Position numbers and translations under genes: made by a program. From Pectobacterium polonicum (GTDB lineage Bacteria > Pseudomonadota > Gammaproteobacteria > Enterobacterales > Enterobacteriaceae), in NCBI RefSeq assembly GCF_005497185.1, contig NZ_RJTN01000032.1:1-36131 (forward strand): a stretch of DNA of 36,131 nt. Direction: 5' to 3'. Below the pieces are notes generated by a model. The model had not been told where the DNA came from, made no database searches, and saw only the letters and a program-made list of their open reading frames with translations. Shown here piece after piece: positions 1-10,600 of the stretch. Within the stretch, counting starts at the first letter, position 1. Each line of letters begins with the position of its first letter.

Positions 1-303
1 GCGTTGGCAATGGAACCGCAGCTTTTACTGCTGGATGAACCCACCTCTGCGCTCGATCCAGAGTTGGTTGACGAGGTATTGGATGTCATTAAACAGGCTG
101 CGCAGGCGGGTAATACCATGGTGATCGTTTCTCATGAAATGGAGTTTGTTCGTCAGGTCGCCAGCCGCGTACTGTTTTTAGAAAAAGGAAAAATCATTGA
201 GGACGGTACAGCGCAGCAGGTTTTTGAACGCCCGCAAATGGAGAGAACCAAAGCATTTCTTTCTCGCTACTACAAACGTTATGAACCGGAATATACCATC
301 TGA
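1..303 (+). CDS. Polar amino acid ABC transporter ATP-binding protein, C-terminal part (5' end outside window)
   Basis: The window opens inside this gene; the frame is open from base 1 and ends at the TGA at 301-303, so about 100 residues are visible. They start just before the Walker B segment (LLLLDE), run through the D-loop (SALDP) and the switch histidine (VSHEM), and end with the short C-terminal tail FLSRYY typical of the GlnQ/HisP/ArtP family. Such ATPases drive uptake of polar amino acids through a membrane permease at the inner membrane. The Walker A and signature motifs must lie upstream. The GNAT gene begins 12 bp downstream on the same strand, so the two are probably cotranscribed. 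The substrate cannot be told from this fragment. Confidence 0.9.
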   Translation, partial: ALAMEPQLLLLDEPTSALDPELVDEVLDVIKQAAQAGNTMVIVSHEMEFVRQVASRVLFLEKGKIIEDGTAQQVFERPQMERTKAFLSRYYKRYEPEYTI

Positions 304-315
304 CACGAGAACACG

Positions 316-744
316 ATGATGTCTATCAGAGTAGAGACAACGACCAATAACATTCCCTGGCAGCGCGTTGCTGACCTGCTGGCTTTTTACGATTTAAGTG
401 ATGACAACGCGGCCACACAGGAGAAAATCTTCAAAAACAGCTTCTCCGTTGTCTTTCTGTTCGACGAGGACTTGCTGATCGGCGTAGGACGAACCCTCTC
501 AGACGGCGTTTGTCAGGCGGCTATTTATAATATCGCGCTTGATGAACGCTATCACGGACAGGGATTGGGGAAACGGATCATTCAAGCGTTGGTTGATACG
601 GTCGCACAGTGCAATATTATTTTATACACCCATCCCCAAACCGTCAGCCTGTATGAACACGTTGGCTTCAGACGTATGAAAACCGGAATGGCAAAATACC
701 GCGAGGAGAGTCTGGAGGAGTTAACGGCTCTGAATTTTATTTAG
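316..744 (+). CDS. GNAT family N-acetyltransferase
   Basis: A 142-residue protein with the single-domain GNAT fold. The acetyl-CoA binding motif A is visible at about residues 75-92, where DERYHGQGLGKRIIQ supplies the Q/RxxGxG/A pyrophosphate loop. It is followed by a beta strand (IILYTHP) and the usual LYEHVGF segment near residues 113-118. The family moves an acetyl group from acetyl-CoA to an amine; the substrate here is unknown. The gene lies 12 bp after an amino acid ABC transporter ATPase, which suggests a role linked to an imported amino acid or amine, but this is context only. Two adjacent ATG codons (316 and 319) could each serve as start. Confidence 0.85.
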   Translation: MMSIRVETTTNNIPWQRVADLLAFYDLSDDNAATQEKIFKNSFSVVFLFDEDLLIGVGRTLSDGVCQAAIYNIALDERYHGQGLGKRIIQALVDTVAQCNIILYTHPQTVSLYEHVGFRRMKTGMAKYREESLEELTALNFI

Positions 745-750
745 TGTCAG

Positions 751-779
751 CGTTAGCCCGTCCGGTGACAGGGCTAACG
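751..779. terminator. Hairpin between convergent GNAT and fre genes
   Basis: A perfect 9-bp inverted repeat, CGTTAGCCC at 751-759 and GGGCTAACG at 771-779, with an 11-nt loop, sits between the stop codons of two convergent genes. It could act in both directions, but neither side is followed by a strong T tract, so Rho-independent termination is only probable. Confidence 0.55.
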
Positions 780-814
780 ATACAGTATGGTTGAGCCAAA
801 TAAATAGGGTTGCG

Positions 815-1516
815 TTAAATAAAAGAAAACGCATCGCTGAACATGTGGGCCGCCAGCGCCCCGCGCTCGTTACAAAAACGCTCACGCGCAATTTTTGCCA
901 TCTCAAAACGCCCAGCAATGTAGATATCCTGTTCCGCCAGCGAGCCATAATCCTGCAAAACCGCGCTCAAAACGGTGCCTGTTCTACCATCCCACCCTTC
1001 TTCCGGCTGTTCAACGACCGGCACCACACGCAAAGTCGGGTGCTTGGCCGCAAACCCCTCAAGCTCCGTTAAATCATACAAATGCTGGGATTCACGTCCG
1101 CCCCAGTAAATGGAGATATCGCGCTCAGGTTGCTGCGCCAGCGCAGTCAGCAAAATAGAACGCACGTACGAAAACCCCGTTCCGCCCGCAATCAATACCA
1201 GCGGGCGCGTACTCTCTTCTCGCAGCCAGGCTTCGCCATGCGGAATATCGACCGTCAGGGTTTTTTCCTTGTGAATGCGTTCCATCACGGCCATCGCGTA
1301 AAGGTTCAGTTCGGACGCCCCAATATGCAACTCAATAAAATCTTTATCCATCGGGGTTGATGCCAGTGAGAAAGGACGCTTATCTCGGTCCCCCATCACC
1401 ACCATCAAATATTGGCCAGCCCGAAAGGAAAAAGGCGCTTCAGGTAACAAACGAACGCGATAAACCGTATCGGTTATGGCTTCGACCGAAGTCACTTTAC
1501 AGCTCAATGTTGTCAT
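815..1516 (-). CDS. fre: NAD(P)H-flavin reductase Fre
   Basis: A 233-residue protein, the family length. Fre reduces free riboflavin, FMN or FAD with NAD(P)H in the cytosol and supplies reduced flavin to other enzymes. The N-terminal flavin-binding barrel carries RPFSLAS near residues 47-53, the RxxS flavin site of the ferredoxin reductase superfamily. The C-terminal nucleotide-binding domain has [11 protein letters not shown] near residues 111-121 and ends with the typical SDAFSFI. It lies 49 bp downstream of ubiD on the same strand, the same pairing as in E. coli. In the UbiD/UbiX system reduced flavin is the raw material for prenylated FMN, so the pairing makes functional sense; that link is inference. 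Confidence 0.96.
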   Translation of the reverse strand: MTTLSCKVTSVEAITDTVYRVRLLPEAPFSFRAGQYLMVVMGDRDKRPFSLASTPMDKDFIELHIGASELNLYAMAVMERIHKEKTLTVDIPHGEAWLREESTRPLVLIAGGTGFSYVRSILLTALAQQPERDISIYWGGRESQHLYDLTELEGFAAKHPTLRVVPVVEQPEEGWDGRTGTVLSAVLQDYGSLAEQDIYIAGRFEMAKIARERFCNERGALAAHMFSDAFSFI

Positions 1517-1565
1517 GCATTCCCTCTATAGGGTCATAAAAGCAAAACTGAGAACAGAGCAGCCG

Positions 1566-3062
1566 TTAACGCTGGGGGGCTCTGTCGCTAAAAATGGCCA
1601 ACTCGTCCCATATTTCATCAATGCGGGCACAAACCTGTGGGTCTTTCTTAATGGGGTGTCCCCACTCACGCTGCGTTTCGCCAGGCCATTTATTGGTGGC
1701 ATCCAGACCCATTTTGGAGCCTAGGCCAGAAACCGGCGAGGCGAAATCAAGATAGTCTATCGGCGTATTTTCCACTAATACCGTATCGCGTGCCGGGTCC
1801 ATACGCGTCGTGATCGCCCATATCACGTCTTTCCAGTCGCGTGCGTTAACGTCGTCATCGCAAACAATAACAAATTTCGTATACATGAACTGGCGTAAAA
1901 AAGACCAGACGCCCATCATGACGCGTTTAGCATGACCCGCGTACTGTTTCTTCATGGTAACGACCGCCAGACGGTAAGAGCAACCCTCCGGTGGCAAATA
2001 AAAATCGACAATCTCAGGAAACTGCTTTTGCAGGATCGGTACGAAAACCTCATTCAACGCCACGCCCAGCACCGCGGGCTCATCCGGCGGACGCCCGGTG
2101 TAAGTCGAGTGATAAATGGCATTTTGGCGTTGAGTAATATGCGTGACGGTAAAGACCGGAAAGTGATCGACTTCATTGTAATAGCCGGTATGGTCACCAT
2201 ACGGCCCCTCTGCCGCCATTTCTCCCGGCTCAATATAGCCTTCCAGCACAATTTCTGCACTGGCGGGGACTTCCAAATCGTTCGACAGGCACTTCACCAC
2301 TTCCGTCTTATGCCCACGCAATAAGCCCGCAAAGGCATATTCTGACAGCGTGTCAGGAACAGGCGTCACCGCACCGAGGATCGTCGCTGGGTCAGCCCCC
2401 AGCGCGACGGCGACGGGAAAACGCTGCCCCGGATTTTCCTGGCACCACTCCTGAAAATCCAGTGCGCCGCCGCGATGTGATAGCCAGCGCATAATCAGTT
2501 TGTTTTTACCCAGCACCTGCTGGCGATAGATCCCCAGATTCTGCCGCTCTTTATGCGGCCCCCGCGTCACCGTAAGCCCCCAGGTGATCAGCGGCGCAGC
2601 ATCTTCCGGCCAGCACTGCATCACCGGAATCCGACGTAGATCAACATCATCACCTTGCCAAATCTGTTCCTGACACGGCGCAGAAGACAGTCGCTTCGTC
2701 GGCATATTCAATACCTGACGAAACTTCGGCATTTTATCTACCAGATCGCGGAACCCTTTCGGCGGCTCTGGCTCTTTCAAAAATGCCAGCAGTTTACCTA
2801 CGTCTCGCAATGCGCTGACCTCTTCCTGTCCCATTCCCAATGCAACACGTTTCGGCGTGCCAAATAAATTGCACAGCACTGGCATGTCATAGCCTTTGGG
2901 GTTCTCAAACAGGAGGGCTGGACCTTCCGCACGCAGCGTCCGGTCGGCAATTTCCGTCATTTCAAGGTAGGGATCGATGGGCTGGGTAATGCGTTTCAAC
3001 TCCCCTCTCTCTTCCAGCAGTGAGAGGAATTCGCGTAAGTCACGGTATTTCATGCTATTCAT
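1566..3062 (-). CDS. ubiD: 4-hydroxy-3-polyprenylbenzoate decarboxylase UbiD
   Basis: A 498-residue protein, close to the 497 of E. coli UbiD, opening with [13 protein letters not shown], which matches the family N-terminus and supports the ATG at 3062 over the internal ATG at 3053. UbiD uses prenylated FMN and a metal to decarboxylate octaprenyl-4-hydroxybenzoate in ubiquinone synthesis. Conserved stretches include [18 protein letters not shown] near residue 288 and the C-terminal [17 protein letters not shown]. It is divergent from rfaH, with 201 bp between the two starts, and fre follows it. The gene looks intact. Confidence 0.97.
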   Translation of the reverse strand: MNSMKYRDLREFLSLLEERGELKRITQPIDPYLEMTEIADRTLRAEGPALLFENPKGYDMPVLCNLFGTPKRVALGMGQEEVSALRDVGKLLAFLKEPEPPKGFRDLVDKMPKFRQVLNMPTKRLSSAPCQEQIWQGDDVDLRRIPVMQCWPEDAAPLITWGLTVTRGPHKERQNLGIYRQQVLGKNKLIMRWLSHRGGALDFQEWCQENPGQRFPVAVALGADPATILGAVTPVPDTLSEYAFAGLLRGHKTEVVKCLSNDLEVPASAEIVLEGYIEPGEMAAEGPYGDHTGYYNEVDHFPVFTVTHITQRQNAIYHSTYTGRPPDEPAVLGVALNEVFVPILQKQFPEIVDFYLPPEGCSYRLAVVTMKKQYAGHAKRVMMGVWSFLRQFMYTKFVIVCDDDVNARDWKDVIWAITTRMDPARDTVLVENTPIDYLDFASPVSGLGSKMGLDATNKWPGETQREWGHPIKKDPQVCARIDEIWDELAIFSDRAPQR

Positions 3063-3263
3063 CGGGGGCAGTCTATCGTTCTGGCTATTATAAAGTCTCT
3101 TCGCCAGCCTGTCGCTTCCCGCAATGCCTATTTATGGCAAGAATCCAATCATCATCAAGAATCCGTTCGTCATAGTGTGGTAACAAAAAATATCTGCCGA
3201 AAATTTTTTATCCTTGCTCGCTTTTGTTATGCTTGCTCGTCGGAATCATAAGTCTGCGAAATT

Positions 3264-3752
3264 ATGGAAGCCTGGTACTTACTATATTGTAAACGCGGTC
3301 AACTGCTGCGAGCAAAAGAACATCTGGAACGTCAGGAAGTCATCTGCGTGAGCCCGATGATCACATTGGATAAGATCGTTCGAGGAAAACGAACGGAAGT
3401 GTGTGAGCCGCTATTTCCAAACTACCTGTTTGTAGAATTCGACCCAGAACGCATTCACACCACCACTATCAGCGCAACGCGGGGGGTGAGTAATTTTGTG
3501 CGATTTGGCGCACTACCGGCGATCATTCCGCAGCAGGTTATCGATGAGTTATCACTTCGCCCTATGCAGGAAGTCATTGACCCGTTGACGCCACAGCCCG
3601 GTGATAGCGTAGTGATAACCGATGGTGTCTTCTCTGGTCTCCAAGCTATCTACACCGAACCTGATGGTGAAGCCCGCTCAATGTTACTGCTGAATATGCT
3701 AAACAAGCAGGTCAAACACAGTATAGATAACCGAGAGTTTCGTAAATCCTAG
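3264..3752 (+). CDS. rfaH: Transcription antiterminator RfaH
   Basis: A 162-residue NusG paralogue, the same length as E. coli RfaH. It joins RNA polymerase paused at ops elements and lets it read through long operons for LPS core, capsule or surface components. The N-terminal NGN domain opens with [21 protein letters not shown] and contains [12 protein letters not shown] and [10 protein letters not shown]; the C-terminal domain, which refolds from a helical hairpin to a KOW barrel in E. coli, covers roughly residues 110-162 and ends REFRKS. It is divergent from ubiD and converges on hemB. No ops-like target was found at a convincing position in this window. Confidence 0.96.
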   Translation: MEAWYLLYCKRGQLLRAKEHLERQEVICVSPMITLDKIVRGKRTEVCEPLFPNYLFVEFDPERIHTTTISATRGVSNFVRFGALPAIIPQQVIDELSLRPMQEVIDPLTPQPGDSVVITDGVFSGLQAIYTEPDGEARSMLLLNMLNKQVKHSIDNREFRKS

Positions 3753-3756
3753 CCCA

Positions 3757-3780
3757 GCGCCGCCCCTATCCGGCGCGTTT
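3757..3780 (+). terminator. Probable rfaH terminator
   Basis: A GC-only 6-bp stem, GCGCCG at 3757-3762 and CGGCGC at 3771-3776, with an 8-nt loop, is followed by GTTTAT. It lies 5 bp after the rfaH stop and ahead of the convergent hemB stop. The T tract is short, so it is a moderate candidate. Confidence 0.5.
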
Positions 3781-3804
3781 ATACCACGCCGGATGAGAAT
3801 AGGC

Positions 3805-5627
<1,823 letters not shown>

Positions 5628-5645
5628 GACTCTCACTCTGGCGAA

Positions 5646-5675
5646 TAAAAAAATAAGACCTCTCAAAGAGAGGTC
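5646..5675 (-). terminator. Intrinsic terminator between tatC and tatD
   Basis: Read on the minus strand, GACCTCTC (5675-5668), a TTT loop and GAGAGGTC (5664-5657) form a perfect 8-bp stem, followed by TTATTTTTTTA. This is a textbook Rho-independent terminator placed 31 bp after the tatC stop and 29 bp before the tatD start. Confidence 0.85.
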
Positions 5676-5706
5676 ATTTTACCGTCCTGCCGCAGGGAAC
5701 TGTTCG

Positions 5707-6459
5707 TTACTGCGATGGCTCTTCCGTTTCAGCCCGTCGGCCTTTGCCAACATAAAACCGCGCGAAGAAGACACCGATCTCAAACAGCAGATACATCGGA
5801 ATCGCCAGTAGCGTCTGTGAGAAAACGTCCGGCGGCGTCAGCAGCATCCCGACAACGAATGCGCCCACCAAAATATAAGGCCGCTTTTTCTTCAGGTCTT
5901 CTGGCGTCACCACACCACTCCAGCAGAGCAGTACAATGGCAACCGGCACCTCAAACGATACGCCAAACGCCATGAACAGCGCCATAACAAAATCGAGGTA
6001 GTTATTGATGTCGGTCGCAATCAACACGCCAACGGGTGCCGTTTTCGCGAAAAAGCCGAACGCTAGCGGAAACACCACAAAGTACGCAAACGCCATGCCT
6101 GAATAAAACAGCAGGCTGCTGGATACCAGCAACGGCATCATTAAGCGACGCTCGTGTTTATATAGAGCAGGAGCGACAAACGCCCACACCTGATAGAGCA
6201 CCAGCGGCGCAGCGACAAACACTGAAACAATCATCGTCAGCTTTATCGGCGTAAAGAAAGGCGAAGCGACATCAGTCGCGATCATGCTAGCACCGGCAGG
6301 TAACTGCTCGATGAGCGGTGCAGAAACCACTTGGTAAATGTCATTGGCAAAGAACACCAGCACAACAAATACCGCCAGCACACAGATAATGCTGTTCAGT
6401 AGCCGCTTGCGTAGCTCAATCAGGTGGCTAATTAGCGGTTGAGTATCTTCATCGGCCAT
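5707..6459 (-). CDS. tatC: Sec-independent protein translocase subunit TatC
   Basis: A 250-residue polytopic inner membrane protein with six predicted membrane segments, the receptor core of the twin-arginine translocase. It opens with the cytoplasmic [23 protein letters not shown], contains [23 protein letters not shown] and [16 protein letters not shown], and ends with a charged cytoplasmic tail. With TatB it binds RR signal peptides of folded cargo. It begins 3 bp after the tatB stop, so tatA-tatB-tatC form one transcription unit. It is slightly shorter than the 258 residues of E. coli TatC, the difference lying in the tail. Confidence 0.97.
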   Translation of the reverse strand: MADEDTQPLISHLIELRKRLLNSIICVLAVFVVLVFFANDIYQVVSAPLIEQLPAGASMIATDVASPFFTPIKLTMIVSVFVAAPLVLYQVWAFVAPALYKHERRLMMPLLVSSSLLFYSGMAFAYFVVFPLAFGFFAKTAPVGVLIATDINNYLDFVMALFMAFGVSFEVPVAIVLLCWSGVVTPEDLKKKRPYILVGAFVVGMLLTPPDVFSQTLLAIPMYLLFEIGVFFARFYVGKGRRAETEEPSQ

Positions 6460-6462
6460 AAA

Positions 6463-7056
6463 CTAACGACTATCGCTCGGTTGGCGGGCAGAAACAGCAG
6501 AAGACTGGGACTGCTCAGGTTTGACATTATCGTTGCCGACAGCTTCATCACGCGTGGCGTTGCGACCATCGTGGTGATGTTCAGCAGCAGCACCGTTTTC
6601 AGGTTTAGGCTGGCTGTCTGTTGGACGTATTGCTGTTTCCGCTTCAATCACCCCGTCGTAGGCCGCTTCGGGATCGTTCAGCGGGGTGTTATGTTGCGGT
6701 TCCATCGTCGCGCTATGCCCATCCGATTTTTGGTGGTCATCTGATTTTTGCGGCGACGATGTCTCGGTATAGCCACGCTTCATCGCTTCTGCTGCCTCTT
6801 TGAGTTCATCCATTGAGGCTTTCAACTCAGGCGACAGATTCTGCAAACTGGCTTTTTCGACTTTCTTCAGGCTTTCCTGAAACTCCTGGAGTTTCAGCTC
6901 CTGCGACAGTTCATTCTGAACTGTAGACGCCAGCGAACGCAGCGTCCTGATCCAGCTTGCAACTGTCCTGACAGCAACGGGCAATCGTTCTGGCCCGAGA
7001 ACAATCAGGCCAAGAACCATCACCAATAGCAATTCACCAAAACCGATATCAAACAC
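6463..7056 (-). CDS. tatB: Sec-independent protein translocase subunit TatB
   Basis: A 197-residue protein with one N-terminal membrane helix ([26 protein letters not shown]), an amphipathic helix and a long hydrophilic cytoplasmic tail. The LGPERLP hinge is the TatB signature. TatB and TatC bind the twin-arginine signal peptide. The tail, from about residue 95, is low in complexity and rich in Ser, Gln, His, Asp and Glu, with a short near-repeat ([12 protein letters not shown] near 105-113); this part varies widely between species. It lies 3 bp after tatA and 3 bp before tatC. Confidence 0.96.
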   Translation of the reverse strand: MFDIGFGELLLVMVLGLIVLGPERLPVAVRTVASWIRTLRSLASTVQNELSQELKLQEFQESLKKVEKASLQNLSPELKASMDELKEAAEAMKRGYTETSSPQKSDDHQKSDGHSATMEPQHNTPLNDPEAAYDGVIEAETAIRPTDSQPKPENGAAAEHHHDGRNATRDEAVGNDNVKPEQSQSSAVSARQPSDSR

Positions 7057-7059
7057 AGA

Positions 7060-7320
7060 TTACACCTGCTCTTTATGCTGGCTCTTCGTGTCGCCCTGCT
7101 TAACGTCTGATTGGTTGTCAGTGATAGACTTGGTAGCGAAATCAGCATCTGGCTGCGTTTTGTCTGCGCTAGTGGACGGCTGCTCGTCACCCATCGCTTT
7201 CTTAAAGCCTTTGATTGACGCGCCCAAATCTGAACCCAGCGTTCTCAGCTTGTTAGTTCCGAACAGCAAGATGACGATAACTGCAATAATCAGCAGGTTC
7301 CAGAGACTAATACCACCCAT
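7060..7320 (-). CDS. tatA: Sec-independent protein translocase subunit TatA
   Basis: An 86-residue protein with an N-terminal membrane helix ([21 protein letters not shown]) and an amphipathic helix ([14 protein letters not shown]), followed by a polar tail. TatA oligomers form the passage for folded proteins once TatBC has bound cargo. The [10 protein letters not shown] hinge separates TatA from TatB. It is the first gene of tatABC, 82 bp downstream of the ubiB stop; the intervening sequence is AT-rich and may hold a tat promoter, but I cannot assign one with confidence. Confidence 0.96.
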   Translation of the reverse strand: MGGISLWNLLIIAVIVILLFGTNKLRTLGSDLGASIKGFKKAMGDEQPSTSADKTQPDADFATKSITDNQSDVKQGDTKSQHKEQV

Positions 7321-7402
7321 AACATTTACCTCTTTTCAAAAAGGGGAACGACAGAATTCTCGTTATTATATCGGGTAATTCTGGCGTACATCATGATCTG
7401 CT

Positions 7403-9043
7403 TCAACGAGTGCGACGCCAACCGATAATCCAGACAACTATTCCTGCTGCCATCAACCCTGCGGGAACCATATCGGCTTCAACACCGCTGATTAGCAACA
7501 ACGTACCACTGATTAGTAGCGTTGCGCCAATACCCAAAAGATATCGTGACTGTCCCTGACGAGCATGCTGCGCTTTCAACTCATGTGTCAGCTTATCGAC
7601 GCTTTGTTTTAACATCTTATTCTGACGCAATCCGTCATAAAACAGTTCAGGGATTTCCGGCAATTTCTCAGCCCAGAACGGTGCCTTTTCTTTTAGCGCC
7701 CGGAAAACCGCAGGTAAACCGACCTGCTGCTTCAACCAGCTCTCCAGAAACGGCTTGGCGGTTTTCCACAGATCCAGCTGTGGATAAAGCTGCCGACCCA
7801 CGCCCTCAATATACAGCAGCGTTTTTTGCAGCAAGACCAACTGAGGCTGAACTTCCATATTGAAGCGACGCGCTGTATTAAACAAATTCAATAATACATG
7901 GCCGAACGAGATTTCCGCCAACGGCTTCTCGAAGATCGGCTCACAGACCGTCCGAATAGCAAATTCAAAATCTGCCACATTGGTGTCCGCCGGCACCCAG
8001 CCTGAATCTACATGCAGCTCGGCGACTTTGCGATAATCACGGTTGAAAAAAGCGATAAAATTCTCGGCCAAATAGCGCTTATCTTCTTTATTCAACGAAC
8101 CGACGATACCGCAATCAATACCGATGTATTGCGGATTTTCCGGGTGCTCGTAGCTAATAAAGATATTGCCGGGATGCATATCCGCATGGAAGAAGCTGTC
8201 GCGAAAGACCTGCGTAAAGAAAACCTGAACGCCACGCTCTGCCAGCAATTTCATATCCGTGCCATTGGCCTGTAGCGCCTCGACATCAGAAACAGGAATA
8301 CCGTAGATGCGCTCCATGACTAACATACTTTCGCTGCAATAATCCGAATAAATTTCTGGCACATACAGCATTGGGCTGTTATCAAAATTACGTCGTAGTT
8401 GGATGGCGTTGGCTGCTTCTCGCAGCAGGTTCAACTCATCAAGCAACGTTTTTTCGTATTCCAGTACGACTTCGCGCGGGCGCAGACGGCGACCGTCCGG
8501 CAAGAGGCGGGGCAACCAGCCAGCCAGACGTTTCATCAAGCGCATATCTGCCTTGATGACAGGCAAAATATCCGGGCGGATCACCTTGATAACGATCTCT
8601 TTTCCCGTGCTTTTCAGACGGGCGGTATGAACCTGCGCAATCGAGGCAGAGGCCAACGGTTTGATATCAAAATCGTCAAACCACTCTTCAAGAGGGATTC
8701 CCCCCATCGACAGCTCAATTTGCTCACGCGCTAGTTTGCCATCAAACGGTTCAACCTTATCCTGCAACATCGCTAACTGATCGGCGATAGAAGGTGGAAA
8801 TAGATCGCGACGCGTCGACATCATTTGCCCGAACTTAATCCACACGGGTCCCAGCTCCTGAAGCGCCAAACGCAGACGTTCCCCTAAAGGCATATTGCGG
8901 TGACGATTAGGTAACCAGAACAGCAGGCGACGCCCCGCACGCAGCGGAAACGTCAGACGCATTTTAGGAATGAGTTCATCCAGACCATAGCTCAGCAATA
9001 CACGTACAATGCTGTAAAGGCGGCGTAATTCACCGGGCGTCAT
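7403..9043 (-). CDS. ubiB: Ubiquinone biosynthesis kinase-like protein UbiB
   Basis: A 546-residue member of the ABC1/ADCK/UbiB atypical kinase-like family, the same size as E. coli UbiB. The family-specific KxGQ motif appears as [15 protein letters not shown] near residue 90, the alanine-rich nucleotide loop as [12 protein letters not shown] near 130-141, and the catalytic-loop-like [11 protein letters not shown] near 287-297. Two C-terminal membrane segments (about residues 500-520 and 523-541) anchor it in the inner membrane. UbiB is needed for octaprenylphenol metabolism, probably as an ATPase that extracts lipid intermediates. Its ATG overlaps the ubiJ stop by 4 bp (ATGA), showing translational coupling. 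Confidence 0.97.
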   Translation of the reverse strand: MTPGELRRLYSIVRVLLSYGLDELIPKMRLTFPLRAGRRLLFWLPNRHRNMPLGERLRLALQELGPVWIKFGQMMSTRRDLFPPSIADQLAMLQDKVEPFDGKLAREQIELSMGGIPLEEWFDDFDIKPLASASIAQVHTARLKSTGKEIVIKVIRPDILPVIKADMRLMKRLAGWLPRLLPDGRRLRPREVVLEYEKTLLDELNLLREAANAIQLRRNFDNSPMLYVPEIYSDYCSESMLVMERIYGIPVSDVEALQANGTDMKLLAERGVQVFFTQVFRDSFFHADMHPGNIFISYEHPENPQYIGIDCGIVGSLNKEDKRYLAENFIAFFNRDYRKVAELHVDSGWVPADTNVADFEFAIRTVCEPIFEKPLAEISFGHVLLNLFNTARRFNMEVQPQLVLLQKTLLYIEGVGRQLYPQLDLWKTAKPFLESWLKQQVGLPAVFRALKEKAPFWAEKLPEIPELFYDGLRQNKMLKQSVDKLTHELKAQHARQGQSRYLLGIGATLLISGTLLLISGVEADMVPAGLMAAGIVVWIIGWRRTR

Positions 9044-9663
9044 CGTAAAGCCTCCAGTTTCGCCAGTCGTTCGAACAACGCATCGACGGATTTATCCAGC
9101 GCAACAATTTCCTCATGAAACCAGGCATTTTCCAGTTTCCCCGGAGCCAGTCGCCACTCTTCCGTTAACGTCTCGGACAAGAAATGTTGCTGCTGATGTA
9201 ATGACCGCTTCAGGAAGTTCAGGGTTTTCTGTGCAGTCTGGCTAAGCCCCTGAGCAACAATGTCGCCCAGATAAGGGGACAACCATTCCGCCGGATCGAA
9301 TTCCGCCAGATCGCACAGCACGATGAACTGTTGAACGACTTGAATATCACCTTCAATAACCAGTTCACCGCTGCGCATCAGCGATGATAGCTGTTGACGA
9401 TCGCGTAACTTCATCAGAACCGGAACGCGTGTGTTCAGACGACAATCAGCCAATTCGCCCCACTGGCTGACAACGTCCAGACGCTGTTCGCTAAACACCA
9501 GCACCAAGGGGACATCCAGTTCAGCCAGCGCGATCTGGAGTGTTTTCCCCTGTAAGCGCTGACGGGCAGACCTCATGCTGCGATCGCAAGAAACGGTATC
9601 GTGAAAAAGCAGCTGATTCAGCGCGGTTTCCAGCGTAGCAGTCAGAAAAGACGTTATCAGCAT
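9040..9663 (-). CDS. ubiJ: Ubiquinone biosynthesis accessory factor UbiJ
   Basis: An SCP2-domain protein that binds lipids and, with UbiK, holds together the soluble complex of the late ubiquinone enzymes. The SCP2 fold covers roughly residues 15-110 (ALVLVFSEQ-like strand, [16 protein letters not shown]), followed by a helical C-terminus ending in a short coiled coil ([18 protein letters not shown]). I chose the ATG at 9663 (207 residues) because TTGGAA lies at proper distance before it; an ATG at 9669 and a TTG at 9675 are also in frame. It starts 12 bp after the ubiE stop and overlaps ubiB by 4 bp. Confidence 0.93.
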   Translation of the reverse strand: MLITSFLTATLETALNQLLFHDTVSCDRSMRSARQRLQGKTLQIALAELDVPLVLVFSEQRLDVVSQWGELADCRLNTRVPVLMKLRDRQQLSSLMRSGELVIEGDIQVVQQFIVLCDLAEFDPAEWLSPYLGDIVAQGLSQTAQKTLNFLKRSLHQQQHFLSETLTEEWRLAPGKLENAWFHEEIVALDKSVDALFERLAKLEALR

Positions 9664-9675
9664 TGGCATTTCCAA

Positions 9676-10431
9676 TCAGAATTTAAACCCACGGTGCAGC
9701 GCAACAATTCCACCAGTGAGGTTGAAATAGTTAACGCTGTCAAAACCGGCATCGCTCATCATCCCTTTCAGCGTTTCCTGATCGGGGTGCATACGGATGG
9801 ATTCCGCCAGATAGCGATAGCTCCCGGCATCACTTGCCACGGCTTCGCCGATCCTCGGCAGGATATGAAATGAATACGCATCGTAAACGGAGCTTAGTTG
9901 TTTAATCACCGGTTTGGAAAACTCCAACACCAGTAACCGACCACCGGGCTTCAGCACGCGGTACATGGAGCGCAGCGCTTTGTTTTTGTCCGTCACGTTG
10001 CGCAGACCAAAAGAGATGGTAATGCAGTCGAAGAAATCATCAGGGAACGGCAGCGCTTCTGCATTGGCCTGCACGTAGTTGATATTGTCGATAATGCCTT
10101 TGTTACGCAGTTTCTCGCGGCCGACTTTCAGCATTGATGCGTTGATGTCTGCCAGAATGACCTCACCACCTTCACCAACCATGCGGGAGAATTTAGCGGT
10201 TAAATCTCCTGTCCCTCCGGCAAGATCCAGAACGCGCTGGTTACGTCTTACCCCACTACATTCAATAGTGAAACGCTTCCAGATACGGTGGATACCAAAA
10301 GACATCAGGTCATTCATCAGGTCATACTTTGCGGCTACAGAATGAAAAACCTCAGCCACCATGACTTCTTTTTCATCCCTGGCGACAGTCCGAAAACCAA
10401 AGTCGGCCGTATTCTCCTGCTCACTTGCCAT
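9676..10431 (-). CDS. ubiE: Ubiquinone/menaquinone C-methyltransferase UbiE
   Basis: A 251-residue SAM-dependent methyltransferase, the length of E. coli UbiE. It C-methylates demethylmenaquinone and the equivalent benzoquinol in ubiquinone synthesis, so it serves both respiratory quinones. SAM-binding motif I is [15 protein letters not shown] near residues 68-82; later family motifs are [16 protein letters not shown] and [12 protein letters not shown]. The C-terminus ends [13 protein letters not shown], as is typical. It heads the ubiE-ubiJ-ubiB cluster, 140 bp downstream of rmuC. Confidence 0.97.
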   Translation of the reverse strand: MASEQENTADFGFRTVARDEKEVMVAEVFHSVAAKYDLMNDLMSFGIHRIWKRFTIECSGVRRNQRVLDLAGGTGDLTAKFSRMVGEGGEVILADINASMLKVGREKLRNKGIIDNINYVQANAEALPFPDDFFDCITISFGLRNVTDKNKALRSMYRVLKPGGRLLVLEFSKPVIKQLSSVYDAYSFHILPRIGEAVASDAGSYRYLAESIRMHPDQETLKGMMSDAGFDSVNYFNLTGGIVALHRGFKF

Positions 10432-10564
10432 CTTATCCGCCTACTATTTCAGTCAAATTTCGGGTCTACCCATTAATGGTAAGAGTGTACCAGACCCGGA
10501 TAAAAACCCCACTGCACTAATTTCGCATAGCGAAGGTGCCAAGCCCGCGAAATCCATACCTATT

Positions 10565-10600
10565 TATACCGTCATAATTCAAGCTGCCTGTGCGGCGGCC
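10565..10600. repeat. Half-copy of an intergenic palindromic repeat at the rmuC 3' end
   Basis: This stretch shares TATACC, TTCAAGCTGC and TGTGCG, in order and at almost the same spacing, with the left end of the 24234-24371 repeat. The rmuC stop codon (10572-10574) lies inside it. No matching right end is visible within the following sequence, so it looks like a partial or decayed copy. Confidence 0.5.

Noticed and set aside
5628-5666. Upstream extension of tatD to 5666
   Set aside because: It would place the start inside the terminator hairpin and adds 13 residues not seen in the family.
6621-6803. Open frames on the plus strand across tatB and tatC
   Set aside because: They overlap well-identified Tat genes on the other strand and have no support.
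9663-9675. TTG at 9675 as the ubiJ start, directly after the ubiE stop
   Set aside because: A rare start codon with no ribosome site; the ATG at 9663 has TTGGAA at proper spacing.
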